Shown here piece after piece: positions 25,327 through 34,390 of a stretch of DNA of 64,000 nucleotides (position 1 is its first letter; each line of letters starts with the position of its first letter). This DNA is from Cohnella sp. OV330 (GTDB taxonomy: Bacteria > Bacillota > Bacilli > Paenibacillales > Paenibacillaceae): the NCBI RefSeq assembly GCF_900112065.1, contig NZ_FOKE01000007.1, forward strand, positions 124,001-188,000, written 5' to 3'. The translations under genes and the position numbers were made by a program. Below the pieces are notes generated by a model. It did not search any database, was not told the DNA's origin, and saw nothing but the letters and a program-made list of their open reading frames with translations.

Positions 25327-27117
25327 ATGGCACTGGGCACCGTTTTGATGCTCGTACAAGTATTTTTCGCCGTCGTAATCGGGATTTACTTTTGGAATCT
25401 GCTTCGCAATCAAAAAACGAACAAGACGGCCGTCGACCGGGAATCGCGCAAGGAGATGGACAAGCTGCGCAAGCTGAGGTCCATCTCGCTCACGAAGCCG
25501 CTATCGGAAAAGACGCGTCCTGTGTCGATGAACGATATCGTCGGACAACGCGAGGGCCTCCGCGCGCTCAAGGCCGCGCTGTGCAGCGGCAATCCGCAGC
25601 ACGTCATCGTCTACGGGCCTCCCGGCGTCGGCAAGACGGCCGCTGCGCGCGTCGTGCTGGAAGAGGCCAAAAAAAATCCTTCGTCGCCCTTCAGGCTCGA
25701 AGCGAAGTTCACGGAGATCGACGCGACGACCGCCCGCTTCGACGAGCGCGGCATCGCCGATCCGCTGATCGGCTCGGTTCACGATCCGATCTACCAGGGC
25801 GCCGGCGCGATGGGCGTCGCGGGCATTCCGCAGCCTAAGCCGGGCGCGGTCACCAAGGCGCACGGCGGCATCCTGTTCATCGACGAGATCGGCGAACTGC
25901 ACCCGATCCAAATCAACAAGCTGCTCAAGGTTCTCGAGGATCGCAAGGTATTTCTCGAGAGCGCCTATTATCATGCGGAGGATCCGAACATTCCGCTCTA
26001 TATCCATGACATCTTCCAGAACGGGCTGCCTGCCGACTTCAGGCTCGTCGGCGCGACGACGCGATCGCCGAGCGAGCTGCCGCCGGCGCTGCGCAGCCGC
26101 TGCATGGAGATCTACTTCCGGCCGCTGCTGCCGTCGGAGATCGGCGAGATCGCCCAGAACGCGGTCTCAAAGATCGGTCTGCCGGCCGACCCGGAAGCCG
26201 TCGAAGTCGTCAAGCATTACGCGACCAACGGCCGCGAAGCCGTGAATATGATCCAACTGGCGGCGGGGTTGGCTTTGTCTGAAAATCGCCAGCGAATCTC
26301 GGCCTCCGATCTCGAATGGGTCGTGAACAGCAGCCAGCTGCCGCCGCGACCGGACCGTAAGGTGCCCGACAAGCCCGCGGTGGGCTTCGTGAACGGCCTG
26401 GCGGTGTTCGGGCCGAGCATGGGCGCGCTGCTCGAGATCGAGGTGACGTCCATCCCGGCGGTTCCGGGCAAGGGCGTCTATACGATTACGGGCGTCGTCG
26501 AGGAGGAAGAGATCGGGGGCGGCCAGCGCACGCTGCGGCGCAAGAGCATGGCGAAGGGATCGGTCGAGAACGTGCTGACCGTGCTTCGCACCTTTGGTCT
26601 CAGGCCGGAAAATTACGACCTGCATATCAACTTCCCCGGTGGGACGCCGATCGACGGACCGTCGGCCGGTATCGCGATGGCCGTCGCGATCGCTTCCGCG
26701 ATCACGGGCCAGCCGATCGACAACAAGCTCGCGCTGACGGGGGAGATCAGCATCCACGGCCGCGTGAAGCCGGTCGGGGGCGTGCTCGCGAAGGTCGAGG
26801 CGGCCTTCCAATCCGGCGCGGACACGGTGCTCATTCCGAAAGAGAACTGGCAGGCGATTTTCGAAGGGCTGCAAGGCGTCAAAGTCGTTCCCGTCGAGAC
26901 GGTGGAGGAAGTGTTCGTTCGCGTGTTCGGTCCGGCGCCGCTCCGTCTCCCCGGCGAGCTCGAGACCGCGGATCGGCCGATGCCGGCCGACGGTTATACG
27001 GCGGCGGCCCCCTTATCGATCCTTCATGCCGGATCGCCCGCTTCCCCGAATCCGTCCGAGAACGTTCGCGCTCCGCTGCATGGAGACGGACGCCCCGCGC
27101 CTGGCGCAGGCGTTTAA
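25327..27117 (+). CDS. lonB: ATP-dependent protease LonB
   Basis: 596 residues. An N-terminal membrane segment (about 3-25) anchors it; the AAA+ domain has Walker A GPPGVGKT near 97-104 and Walker B GGILFIDEIGEL near 180. The Lon-type protease domain has the catalytic Ser in PIDGPSAG near 440-447 and the Lys about 43 residues later in GRVKPVGGVLAK-like context. In B. subtilis LonB is a forespore protease. A Pro/Ala-rich tail of about 40 residues follows the protease domain. It is followed by a terminator and lon, the B. subtilis order. Confidence 0.93.
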   Translation: MALGTVLMLVQVFFAVVIGIYFWNLLRNQKTNKTAVDRESRKEMDKLRKLRSISLTKPLSEKTRPVSMNDIVGQREGLRALKAALCSGNPQHVIVYGPPGVGKTAAARVVLEEAKKNPSSPFRLEAKFTEIDATTARFDERGIADPLIGSVHDPIYQGAGAMGVAGIPQPKPGAVTKAHGGILFIDEIGELHPIQINKLLKVLEDRKVFLESAYYHAEDPNIPLYIHDIFQNGLPADFRLVGATTRSPSELPPALRSRCMEIYFRPLLPSEIGEIAQNAVSKIGLPADPEAVEVVKHYATNGREAVNMIQLAAGLALSENRQRISASDLEWVVNSSQLPPRPDRKVPDKPAVGFVNGLAVFGPSMGALLEIEVTSIPAVPGKGVYTITGVVEEEEIGGGQRTLRRKSMAKGSVENVLTVLRTFGLRPENYDLHINFPGGTPIDGPSAGIAMAVAIASAITGQPIDNKLALTGEISIHGRVKPVGGVLAKVEAAFQSGADTVLIPKENWQAIFEGLQGVKVVPVETVEEVFVRVFGPAPLRLPGELETADRPMPADGYTAAAPLSILHAGSPASPNPSENVRAPLHGDGRPAPGAGV

Positions 27118-27144
27118 GCGGTTTGATTCCGACTGCCGGTACGA

Positions 27145-27177
27145 GCGCCGTCCTTCGGGCGGCGCCGCTCTGTTTTT
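27145..27177 (+). terminator. intrinsic terminator of lonB
   Basis: GCGCCGTCC pairs with GGGCGGCGC (one G-U) across a 3-base loop; six T begin 6 bases later. Confidence 0.6.
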
Positions 27178-27205
27178 TGCGGCGCGCAATTTCTTTTGAT
27201 ACAAT
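27177..27205 (+). promoter_or_regulatory. candidate sigma-A promoter of lon
   Basis: TTGCGG (27177-27182), a 17-base spacer and TACAAT (27200-27205). The transcript would start near 27212 and carry a hairpin (GGTTAG/CTAACC with inner CGCC/GGCG, 27214-27244) at its very 5' end. Confidence 0.35.
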
Positions 27206-27292
27206 GACTGAAGGGTTAGCCGCCGGCTACTGGCGACCCTAACCATACCGGGCCACGCCGTTATCGGCTAGGCTTGAGGAGGTGCCGTCCTT

Positions 27293-29716
27293 ATGGCTTC
27301 GAACAAGACGAAGAGCCGTTCATTGCCTTTGCTCCCTCTACGCGGGCTGCTCGTCTACCCCAGCATGGTGCTGCATCTGGACGTAGGCCGCGAGAAGTCG
27401 ATCAAGGCGCTCGAGCAATGCATGATCGACGACCACATGATCCTGCTTTGCTCCCAGTCGGAGATCAATATCGAAGAACCGACGCAGGAGGACATTTACC
27501 GCGTCGGCACGATCGCCAAGGTCCGGCAGATGCTGAAGCTGCCGAACGGCACGATTCGCGTGCTGGTCGAAGGCGTCGTCCGCGCGGAGATCGAACAGTA
27601 TTTGCCCAATGACGGCTTCTATGAAGTCGTCGCCCGGGAGCTCCCGGAGCCGGATTCGAACGATTCCGAACTGGATGCGCTCATGCGCGCGGTATTAAGC
27701 CAGTTCGAGCACTATATCAATCTGTCCAAGAAGGTCACGCCGGAGACGCTCGCCGCCGTGTCGGACATCGACGAGCCGGGCCGCCTGGCCGACGTCATCA
27801 CCAGCCACCTGTCGCTCAAGATCAAGGACAAGCAGGAGATTCTCGAGACGGTCGAAGTGCGCAGCCGGCTGGAAAAGCTCCTCGACTTCCTGAACAACGA
27901 GCGCGAGGTGCTGGAGCTCGAACGCAAGATCAGCCAGCGCGTCAAGAAGCAGATGGAGAAGACGCAAAAGGAATACTATCTGCGCGAGCAGATGAAGGCG
28001 ATCCAAAAGGAACTCGGCGAGAAGGAAGGCCGGGCAGGCGAGGTTGAGGAGCTTCGGAGCCAGCTTGAGGAGAAGAAGCTGCCGGAGAAGATCGCCGCCA
28101 AGGTAGAAAAGGAAATCGACCGCCTCGAAAAGATGCCGGCCTCGTCCGCGGAAGGCGCCGTCATCCGCAATTATATCGAATGGCTGCTTGCCCTCCCGTG
28201 GAACAATTTCACGGAGGACCACCTGGATCTTACGAAGGCCGAGCAGATTCTGGACGAAGCGCATTCCGGCCTCGAAAAGCCGAAGGAGCGCGTGTTGGAA
28301 TATCTGGCGGTTCAGCAGCTCGTGAAGAAGCTGAAGGGACCGATCCTCTGCCTTGTCGGGCCGCCCGGCGTCGGCAAGACGTCGCTCGGCCGCTCGATCG
28401 CCGCTTCGCTCGGCCGCGAGTTCGTGCGCATCTCGCTCGGCGGCGTCCGCGACGAAGCGGAGATCCGCGGACACCGTCGTACGTACGTCGGCGCGATGCC
28501 GGGCCGCATCATCCAGGGCATGCGCACCGCAGGCTCGATGAACCCGGTATTCCTGCTCGACGAGATCGACAAGATGGCGAGCGACTTCCGCGGCGATCCG
28601 TCGTCCGCGATGCTCGAGGTGCTCGATCCGGAGCAGAACGCCACGTTCAGCGACCACTATATCGAGACGCCGTTCGACCTGTCCAACGTCATGTTCGTGA
28701 CGACGGCCAACGTCGCCCATCAGATCCCGCGTCCGCTGCTGGACCGGATGGAGGTTCTCTATATTCCGGGCTATACCGAGCTGGAGAAGCTCGAGATCGC
28801 GAAGCATCATCTGCTGCCGAAGCAGAAGCGCGACCACGGCCTCGAGGAAGAGCAGCTTGTCATCGATGAGGAAGTGCTGATGCAGCTCGTACGGGGCTAC
28901 ACGCGCGAATCGGGCGTGCGGAACCTGGAGCAGCAGCTCGCCGCGATCTGCCGCAAAGCGGCCAAGATCATCGTAGGCGATGCCGAGGTCAAGTCCGTCG
29001 TGGTGGACGCCGCGAAGCTCAAGGAGTTTCTCGGCCCATCCAAGTTCCGCTACGGAATGGCGGAGCTTGAGGACCAGATCGGGGCCGTTACGGGCCTCGC
29101 CTGGACGGAAGTCGGCGGAGACACGCTCGTCATCGAGGTGACGGTGATGCCCGGTTCGGGCAAGCTGACGCTGACCGGCAAGCTAGGCGACGTCATGAAG
29201 GAGTCGGCGCAGGCCGCGTTCAGCTACACGCGCAGCCGGTCGATCGCCCTCGGCATCGATCCGCAGTTTCACGAGAAAAACGATATTCACATTCATATTC
29301 CCGAAGGCGCGATTCCGAAGGACGGTCCGTCGGCGGGCATTACGATCGCCACGGCGTTGATATCCGCGCTCACGAACCGGCCGGTGAACCGCGAGGTCGC
29401 CATGACGGGCGAGATCACGCTCCGCGGCCGCGTGCTGCCGATCGGCGGCCTGAAGGAAAAGTCGCTCGCCGCCCACAGAGCCGGCATCAAGACGGTGCTG
29501 CTGCCGAAGGACAACGAGCGCGACCTTCGCGACATTCCGGACAGCGTGCGCAGCGAGATGACCTTTATCCCGGTGGCGCATATGGACGAGGTGCTCGAGC
29601 ACGCAATGGCGACCAAGCTGAGCGACCTGCCCAGCGGGGATGAGCCGATCACGGCCGAAGTAGCGATGCCGCGAGAGGGCGATAGGGAAGAGCTTCCCCC
29701 GATGGGGACGCATTGA
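27293..29716 (+). CDS. lon: ATP-dependent protease La (LonA)
   Basis: 807 residues. The N-terminal substrate-binding domain starts LPLLPLRGLLVYPSMVLHLDVGR; a coiled-coil linker (about 200-260) contains QMEKTQKEYYLREQMKAIQK; the AAA+ module has GPPGVGKTSLGRSIA near 355 and VFLLDEIDKM. The protease domain has the Ser-Lys dyad: Ser in KDGPSAGIT near 678 and Lys in GGLKEKSLAAHRAG near 721. General cytosolic quality-control protease. AGGAGGTG lies 8 bases before the ATG. Likely co-transcribed with engB 19 bases downstream. Confidence 0.97.
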   Translation: MASNKTKSRSLPLLPLRGLLVYPSMVLHLDVGREKSIKALEQCMIDDHMILLCSQSEINIEEPTQEDIYRVGTIAKVRQMLKLPNGTIRVLVEGVVRAEIEQYLPNDGFYEVVARELPEPDSNDSELDALMRAVLSQFEHYINLSKKVTPETLAAVSDIDEPGRLADVITSHLSLKIKDKQEILETVEVRSRLEKLLDFLNNEREVLELERKISQRVKKQMEKTQKEYYLREQMKAIQKELGEKEGRAGEVEELRSQLEEKKLPEKIAAKVEKEIDRLEKMPASSAEGAVIRNYIEWLLALPWNNFTEDHLDLTKAEQILDEAHSGLEKPKERVLEYLAVQQLVKKLKGPILCLVGPPGVGKTSLGRSIAASLGREFVRISLGGVRDEAEIRGHRRTYVGAMPGRIIQGMRTAGSMNPVFLLDEIDKMASDFRGDPSSAMLEVLDPEQNATFSDHYIETPFDLSNVMFVTTANVAHQIPRPLLDRMEVLYIPGYTELEKLEIAKHHLLPKQKRDHGLEEEQLVIDEEVLMQLVRGYTRESGVRNLEQQLAAICRKAAKIIVGDAEVKSVVVDAAKLKEFLGPSKFRYGMAELEDQIGAVTGLAWTEVGGDTLVIEVTVMPGSGKLTLTGKLGDVMKESAQAAFSYTRSRSIALGIDPQFHEKNDIHIHIPEGAIPKDGPSAGITIATALISALTNRPVNREVAMTGEITLRGRVLPIGGLKEKSLAAHRAGIKTVLLPKDNERDLRDIPDSVRSEMTFIPVAHMDEVLEHAMATKLSDLPSGDEPITAEVAMPREGDREELPPMGTH

Positions 29717-29735
29717 CGGGAGTGTACCGCTTCAT

Positions 29736-30380
29736 ATGAAAATCAAGTCCAGCGAATTTATTATCAGCGCAGTAGGACCCAAGCAATATCCCGTTGACGG
29801 CTTGCCGGAGATCGCTCTGGCAGGCCGTTCCAACGTCGGCAAGTCTTCGCTGATCAACCGCTTGCTGCTCCGGCGCAATCTCGCCCGCACGAGCTCGCAG
29901 CCCGGCAAGACCCAGCAATTGAACTACTACAAGATCAATGAAGAAATGTACTTCGTCGACGTGCCGGGCTACGGCTACGCTAAAGTATCCAAGTCGGAGC
30001 GCGAGGCTTGGGGCCGGATGATCGAGAATTATTTGCGTCAGCGGGAGGAGCTCAGGCTCGTGATTCAGCTGATCGATCTGCGGCATCCGCCCACCGCGCT
30101 CGATATTTCCATGTACGAGTGGCTATCCCATTACGATATTCCGCTGTGCGTCGTCGGCACCAAAGCCGACAAGCTCTCGCGCAATCAGGTGGCCAAGCAT
30201 GGGCGCATCATGCGGGAGACGCTCGGCATGCCGAAGGGCGCGCCGCTCGTTTTGTTTTCATCGGAGACCGGAGAGGGTAGAGATGATTTATGGCGCATTA
30301 TCGCCCACGCCGCTGATATTCCCGTTGCTTCCCCTCCTGAATCGCAGCATGAACGGCAGGAAACCGAGGATAACGGTTAA
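29736..30380 (+). CDS. engB: ribosome biogenesis GTPase YsxC/EngB
   Basis: 214 residues. G1 is GRSNVGKSSLINRLL, G3 VDVPGYGYAKV, G4 VVGTKADKL and G5 LFSSETGEG, with the G2 threonine in TSSQPGKTQQLNYY. This TrmE-Era-type GTPase is needed for late 50S subunit assembly. Follows lon as in B. subtilis. A charged tail of about 15 residues (SQHERQETEDNG) ends the protein. The 153 bases after it hold a TATAAT at 30473-30478, a possible promoter for the next gene. Confidence 0.96.
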   Translation: MKIKSSEFIISAVGPKQYPVDGLPEIALAGRSNVGKSSLINRLLLRRNLARTSSQPGKTQQLNYYKINEEMYFVDVPGYGYAKVSKSEREAWGRMIENYLRQREELRLVIQLIDLRHPPTALDISMYEWLSHYDIPLCVVGTKADKLSRNQVAKHGRIMRETLGMPKGAPLVLFSSETGEGRDDLWRIIAHAADIPVASPPESQHERQETEDNG

Positions 30381-30533
30381 TTGTACGGTTCAATGCCGGG
30401 AGGAATCGATTTTTACGGCTTTTTTCGGCTAAATCGGGTTTTCTTCGGAAGATAAGATCGAGCCGGATGTCGTATAATTAAAAAGGCAAGGAATCATCAC
30501 CTTCGTGAACAAAATGGAATTGAGGAGATTTTT

Positions 30534-31124
30534 ATGGCTAAGCGGGTAGCCACAGAGTATGTAAACGCCAGTCTGACATTGACAGAAGCCGAGATGCGAA
30601 GCTTAACCTCCCTGTGCGGAACGCAGCAGCTGCGCCAGCAGATATTCGTGCTGGAGAACGGCAACCAAGAAATGGTTCTAGAAGACGAAGCTGGCGGAGA
30701 GTCGATCCGCTTGACGTTCGAGCGTCGCGGCGGCCGTTACCGTTGCTCTTTATCCTGCAGAGTCGTCCAGCCCGGTCTTACCGACGCGCTGCGCAAGATG
30801 GTGTCCTCGTTCAAGGGGGATGCCGTCGTCAACCGTATTTATCCCGGTTTTACGATGGTTTATCATTACTTAGGCGGCAATGTCGTACGCATCGTCGAAT
30901 GCAAGGGCGACGCCATCCGCACCGTTTTCGAGCACGAGAGCGCGCTAACGGCGATGGAGTCCCGTTACAAGCTGTGCGCGGTCGAGGAAGAGATCGCGAT
31001 CGTACGCGGCGCCGTCAACGAATTGCTCGACCTTCGCAATACGCTTACGGATGCGGACCGCATCGCGGAGATCGACGAGCGACTGAGACATCATAGCCGA
31101 TTGCTATTCGCGCTTGAAGCTTAA
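30534..31124 (+). CDS. conserved hypothetical protein
   Basis: 196 residues, TEYVNASLTLTEAEMRSL at the start, a beta-rich centre (RLTFERRGGRYRCSLSCRV, NRIYPGFTMVYHYLGGNVVRIVECKGD) and a C-terminal helical pair (ESRYKLCAVEEEIAIVRGAVNELLDLRNTL). I recall similar proteins in Paenibacillus genomes labelled, probably wrongly, as a non-ribosomal peptide synthetase module; no such catalytic motif is visible. No signal peptide or membrane segment. Monocistronic, with GAGG before the ATG and a terminator 25 bases after the stop. Function unknown. Confidence 0.75.
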   Translation: MAKRVATEYVNASLTLTEAEMRSLTSLCGTQQLRQQIFVLENGNQEMVLEDEAGGESIRLTFERRGGRYRCSLSCRVVQPGLTDALRKMVSSFKGDAVVNRIYPGFTMVYHYLGGNVVRIVECKGDAIRTVFEHESALTAMESRYKLCAVEEEIAIVRGAVNELLDLRNTLTDADRIAEIDERLRHHSRLLFALEA

Positions 31125-31148
31125 TCTACCTATACGAATCCCGTGAAG

Positions 31149-31178
31149 AACCTGCCTTCTCCCTAGGCGGGTTTTTTA
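31149..31178 (+). terminator. intrinsic terminator
   Basis: AACCTGCC pairs with GGCGGGTT (one G-U), 9-base loop, followed by six or more T. Ends the preceding hypothetical gene. Confidence 0.85.
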
Positions 31179-31277
31179 TTATGTCTGCCTATGCGCATGT
31201 CGTTTCAGAAGCGGGATATTTTGCTTAAAAAAAGAGTTGCATTTCACCCCGATAGATGTTATTTTTAGTTTCGTTGA

Positions 31278-31362
31278 CAAAACAATAGGAACCAGGATTC
31301 ACTCAGGAATGGAATGCGATTGTTTTGCAGATTCCCTCGAGAAGTGAATGACGTAGGTCCTA
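31278..31362 (+). promoter_or_regulatory. structured leader upstream of speD
   Basis: The AT-richer 234-base stretch before speD contains CAAAACAAT (31278-31286) paired with ATTGTTTTG (31319-31327), plus two competing options: ATTCAC (31297-31302) with GTGAAT (31344-31349), and TAGGA (31286-31290) with TCCTA (31358-31362). Mutually exclusive stems suggest, but do not prove, a regulatory leader. No known riboswitch class was recognised. Confidence 0.3.
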
Positions 31363-31412
31363 GCGGATGAAATCAGCTTCACATTTTATTCCTAGGAAGG
31401 GGGAACCGAACA

Positions 31413-31811
31413 GTGGAATACTCTACTTTCGGACGGCACGTTGCGGTTGATACCTGGGGGGTCGATTTCGATCTTCTGAACAGCGCTGAACTTCTCCAAT
31501 CGCACATGGTGGAGGCAGCCGAAGCTTGCGGAGCAACCGTTCTCTCGGTTCAAGCCAAACAATTCGAGCCGCAGGGCGCAACGGTTCTCGTCATGCTGTC
31601 GGAGAGCCATCTCTCCATTCACACGTATCCTGAGCGGGGTTTTGCCGCGATCGACTGCTACACTTGCGGCGAGACGGTCGATCCGCAGCTCGCGATCGAC
31701 TACATGGTTAACGTACTCAAGCCGAAGAATACCTACGCTAAGAAGCTCATTCGCGGCGTCGGCGAGATGCAGGTCGAAGAGCCTGCTATCAAACAAGCCG
31801 AACTGGTGTAA
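31413..31811 (+). CDS. speD: S-adenosylmethionine decarboxylase proenzyme
   Basis: 132 residues from GTG 31413 with AGGAAGGGGGA upstream. The self-cleavage site is in SESHLSIHTYPE: Ser65 becomes the pyruvoyl group, with His70 and Cys85 (YTCG) as processing and catalytic residues. This short bacterial class (SpeH/SpeD2 type) supplies decarboxylated SAM for spermidine synthesis. No spermidine synthase gene lies next to it. The start lacks an ATG; GTG-GAA-TAC is the only codon matching the family start MEYSTFGRH. Followed by a strong terminator. Confidence 0.94.
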   Translation: MEYSTFGRHVAVDTWGVDFDLLNSAELLQSHMVEAAEACGATVLSVQAKQFEPQGATVLVMLSESHLSIHTYPERGFAAIDCYTCGETVDPQLAIDYMVNVLKPKNTYAKKLIRGVGEMQVEEPAIKQAELV

Positions 31812-31847
31812 GAGTAGAAGCGCCTACAGACGATGATGATGCATGTT

Positions 31848-31877
31848 AGCCATGGGGCCTCGTCCCCATGGCTTTTT
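31848..31877 (+). terminator. intrinsic terminator of speD
   Basis: AGCCATGGGG and CCCCATGGCT form a perfect 10-bp stem with a 6-base loop and five T. The remaining bases to hemA (31878-32096) hold a TATAAT at 32009-32014 and nothing else recognised. Confidence 0.92.
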
Positions 31878-32096
31878 AAATGCGATCCGCAGACTATAGG
31901 CCGGCAAGAATAGAATGCGACCCGGACGACGACAATAGGAAATATGGAAATCGACCGGATGTCGCAAAATATTCATCAAATCTTCAGGGCCGGCACGCCC
32001 GGCTATGCTATAATAAGTCCTAGTTGGCGGGCAAGCCGGACGCGCTTGCTCCGCATGATCGGCATCCAGACCTCAGGAAAAGGCAGGTGAAGTCCC

Positions 32097-33503
32097 GTGC
32101 ATCTTATAGTCGTCGGTTTGAACTACAAAACGGCACCGGTAGAAGTCCGGGAACGCTTCGCGATTCCGGACGAGGAACTGCCGCTGGCGCTGGATGCGCT
32201 GAAGGCGACGACGGGCATTTTGGAATGCGTCATCGTCGCGACCTGCAACCGCACCGAATTGTACGCGGTCGTCGATCGCCATACGCTGTGCGGGCACTAT
32301 ATTCGCTCTTTTATGGAGCAGTGGTTCAACCTGCCCCGCGAGATGTTCAACCGTCATCTCTACATGTACGAGGATGACCTCGCCAATCGTCATCTGTTCC
32401 GCGTAGCTTGCGGACTCGATTCGATGGTCATCGGCGAGACGCAGATTCTCGGACAGGTGCGGGACGCCTTCTTCCTCGCGCGCGAGCGCAAGGCGACGGG
32501 AACGCTGTTCAATCGTTTGTTCCAGCAGGCGATCACGGTCGCCAAGCGCGCCCATACCGAGACGTCGATCGGCGAGAGTGCCGTATCCGTCAGCTATGCG
32601 GCGGTGGAGCTCGGCAAGCGGATTTTCGGCCGCTTCGACGACAAGAAGGTCATGATCCTCGGCGCGGGCAAGATGAGCGAGCTTACGGCGCAGCACCTGA
32701 CCGCCGGCGGCGCCAGGGAAGTGTATGTCGTGAACCGCACGCTCTCGCGCGCGGAAGAGCTCGCGGACAAGATGGGCGGCAAGGCAATGGCGATGGACGA
32801 AGCGCTGCGCCGGCTCGACGAAGCCGATATCGTCATCAGCAGCACCGGGGCGCAGCGGTTTGTGCTGGAAAGGGACGTCGTCGCGCGTGCGATGAAGAGC
32901 CGCAAGAAGAGACCGTTGTTCTTAATCGATATCGCGGTCCCTAGAGACATCGATCCCGCTTGCGGCGAACTGCCGGGCGTCTACCTGTACGACATCGACG
33001 ATCTCGAAGGCATCGTCGAGAGCAATCTGGAAAAGCGCAGGCAGGAGACGGCTGTCATCGACGTTATGATCGACGCCGAGATGGAGTCCTACCGGCAATG
33101 GTACGCGACCCTTGGGGTCAGCCCGTTGATCCGAGGCCTCCAAGAGAAGGCGGCTGCGATTCACGAGGAGACGCTGGACAGCCTGCTTCGCAAGCTGCCC
33201 GAACTGGACGAGCGGCAGGTCAAAGTGATCCGCAAGCTGACCAAGAGCATGCTGACGCAGATGATCCACGACCCGATCCTGCGGGTTAAGGAGCTGGCCG
33301 CGGAAAAGCGCAGCGAAGCATCGTTGGACCTTTTCGTGCAGCTCTTCGCGCTCGAGGAGGAAGTCGCTCGCCTCAAGAACGAGGCGAAGGAGGCGGAAAA
33401 GGCGCGCGCAGCCGGCCTAGCCGCTGCTGCCGCGCCCGACAAGCAAGCCGCCTCCGCGGAGCCTCAATCATTCCTGGCTCAGCTGGCCGGCGCGCTTCGC
33501 TGA
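32097..33503 (+). CDS. hemA: glutamyl-tRNA reductase
   Basis: 468 residues from GTG 32097 (HLIVVGLNYKTAPVEVRE). The catalytic Cys is in ATCNRTELYAV near residue 50; GLDSMVIGETQILGQVRDAF is the signature near 107-126; the NADPH-binding domain has ILGAGKMSELTAQHL. The C-terminal helical dimerisation domain ends in an Ala-rich stretch and a conserved FLAQLAG-like tail. It reduces Glu-tRNA to glutamate-1-semialdehyde, the first step of haem synthesis in the C5 pathway. First gene of the hemA-X-(siroheme dehydrogenase)-C-cobA/D-B cluster. Confidence 0.96.
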   Translation: MHLIVVGLNYKTAPVEVRERFAIPDEELPLALDALKATTGILECVIVATCNRTELYAVVDRHTLCGHYIRSFMEQWFNLPREMFNRHLYMYEDDLANRHLFRVACGLDSMVIGETQILGQVRDAFFLARERKATGTLFNRLFQQAITVAKRAHTETSIGESAVSVSYAAVELGKRIFGRFDDKKVMILGAGKMSELTAQHLTAGGAREVYVVNRTLSRAEELADKMGGKAMAMDEALRRLDEADIVISSTGAQRFVLERDVVARAMKSRKKRPLFLIDIAVPRDIDPACGELPGVYLYDIDDLEGIVESNLEKRRQETAVIDVMIDAEMESYRQWYATLGVSPLIRGLQEKAAAIHEETLDSLLRKLPELDERQVKVIRKLTKSMLTQMIHDPILRVKELAAEKRSEASLDLFVQLFALEEEVARLKNEAKEAEKARAAGLAAAAAPDKQAASAEPQSFLAQLAGALR

Positions 33504-33552
33504 CCGGATCGCCGGCCTGGCCGGATTCGAGAGAAGCCGGAGGCGGTGCTGC

Positions 33553-34374
33553 ATGTTAACGAATAATTGGCTGACGGACGCCATCATGTATATTTACGCC
33601 CTGAGTCTGCTGTTTTTCGTATCGGACGCCGCCTACGGCAACCGAAACGGGAAACGGATCGGCACAGGGCTGCTTGTTTTTGTCTGGGTGCTGCAGACGG
33701 GGTTTCTCGTCGACCTGCTCGTGCGCCGTTTCGCGGTTCCGGAGGTGACGCTACACGACTATGTTTTTTTTGTATCGTGGCTGCTAGTTTCCGCGTCGTT
33801 CGCCGTGAACCGGATCGTCCGCGCCGAGCTTCTGGTGTTGTTCGTGAACGTCGTCGGCTTCGCGGTGCTTGGCCTTAATCTGATGGAACGCTCCGGCCGG
33901 GAGATCGCCTTGGCTCCGTCGGAGGTGGCAAGACGGCTGCTCGTCCTCCATGTGAGCCTGATTACGGTCGCCTTCGCCCTTCTTACCGTTTCCGCGGTAT
34001 GCGGCGCCATGTATCTTTTTCTGAATTACCGATTGAAAAAGAAGAAATGGGGCAGCGTGATGAACCGCATGCCGAGTTTAGAGGCGATCGACAAGTATGC
34101 GTTTCGATCCGGTCTGTTCGGCGTGCCGCTGCTGCTCCTGGCGCTATCCACCGGCACGGCCGCATTGCTCGTCGACGGTCACTATGGCAAGCTTCTGGAC
34201 GAGAAGGTGCTTCTGTCGTTCGTCGCGGGCGCCGTATATATTTTCTATCTGCTGCGCAGGTGGATCGGCAGGGACGACGCGGGACGCTGCGCGATATGGA
34301 ATTTGGTCGGTTACGTCCTGCTCGTATTGGATTTTTTCGCGAATTCGCTCTCATCCTTTCATCGTTGGTTATAG
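33553..34374 (+). CDS. hemX: HemX-like cytochrome c assembly family membrane protein
   Basis: 273 residues with about eight membrane helices, including IMYIYALSLLFFVSDAAYG and a C-terminal LLSFVAGAVYIFYLL. The CcsA/ResC-like core is seen in LLVLHVSLITVAFALLTVSAVCGAMYLFL. In B. subtilis HemX lowers HemA abundance. Its position directly after hemA supports the call. GGAGG lies 9 bases before the ATG. The haem-handling WWD motif of true CcsA proteins is not evident, consistent with HemX rather than CcsA. Confidence 0.88.
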   Translation: MLTNNWLTDAIMYIYALSLLFFVSDAAYGNRNGKRIGTGLLVFVWVLQTGFLVDLLVRRFAVPEVTLHDYVFFVSWLLVSASFAVNRIVRAELLVLFVNVVGFAVLGLNLMERSGREIALAPSEVARRLLVLHVSLITVAFALLTVSAVCGAMYLFLNYRLKKKKWGSVMNRMPSLEAIDKYAFRSGLFGVPLLLLALSTGTAALLVDGHYGKLLDEKVLLSFVAGAVYIFYLLRRWIGRDDAGRCAIWNLVGYVLLVLDFFANSLSSFHRWL

Positions 34375-34390
34375 AAAAGGAGAATACGGC

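Noticed and set aside
30381..30533. terminator after engB
   Set aside because: T-rich segments occur (for example near 30410-30425) but no stable stem precedes them.
32000..32024. PerR box at the hemA promoter
   Set aside because: TATAATAAG resembles one half of the operator, but the other half does not match, so it is read as the -10 region only.
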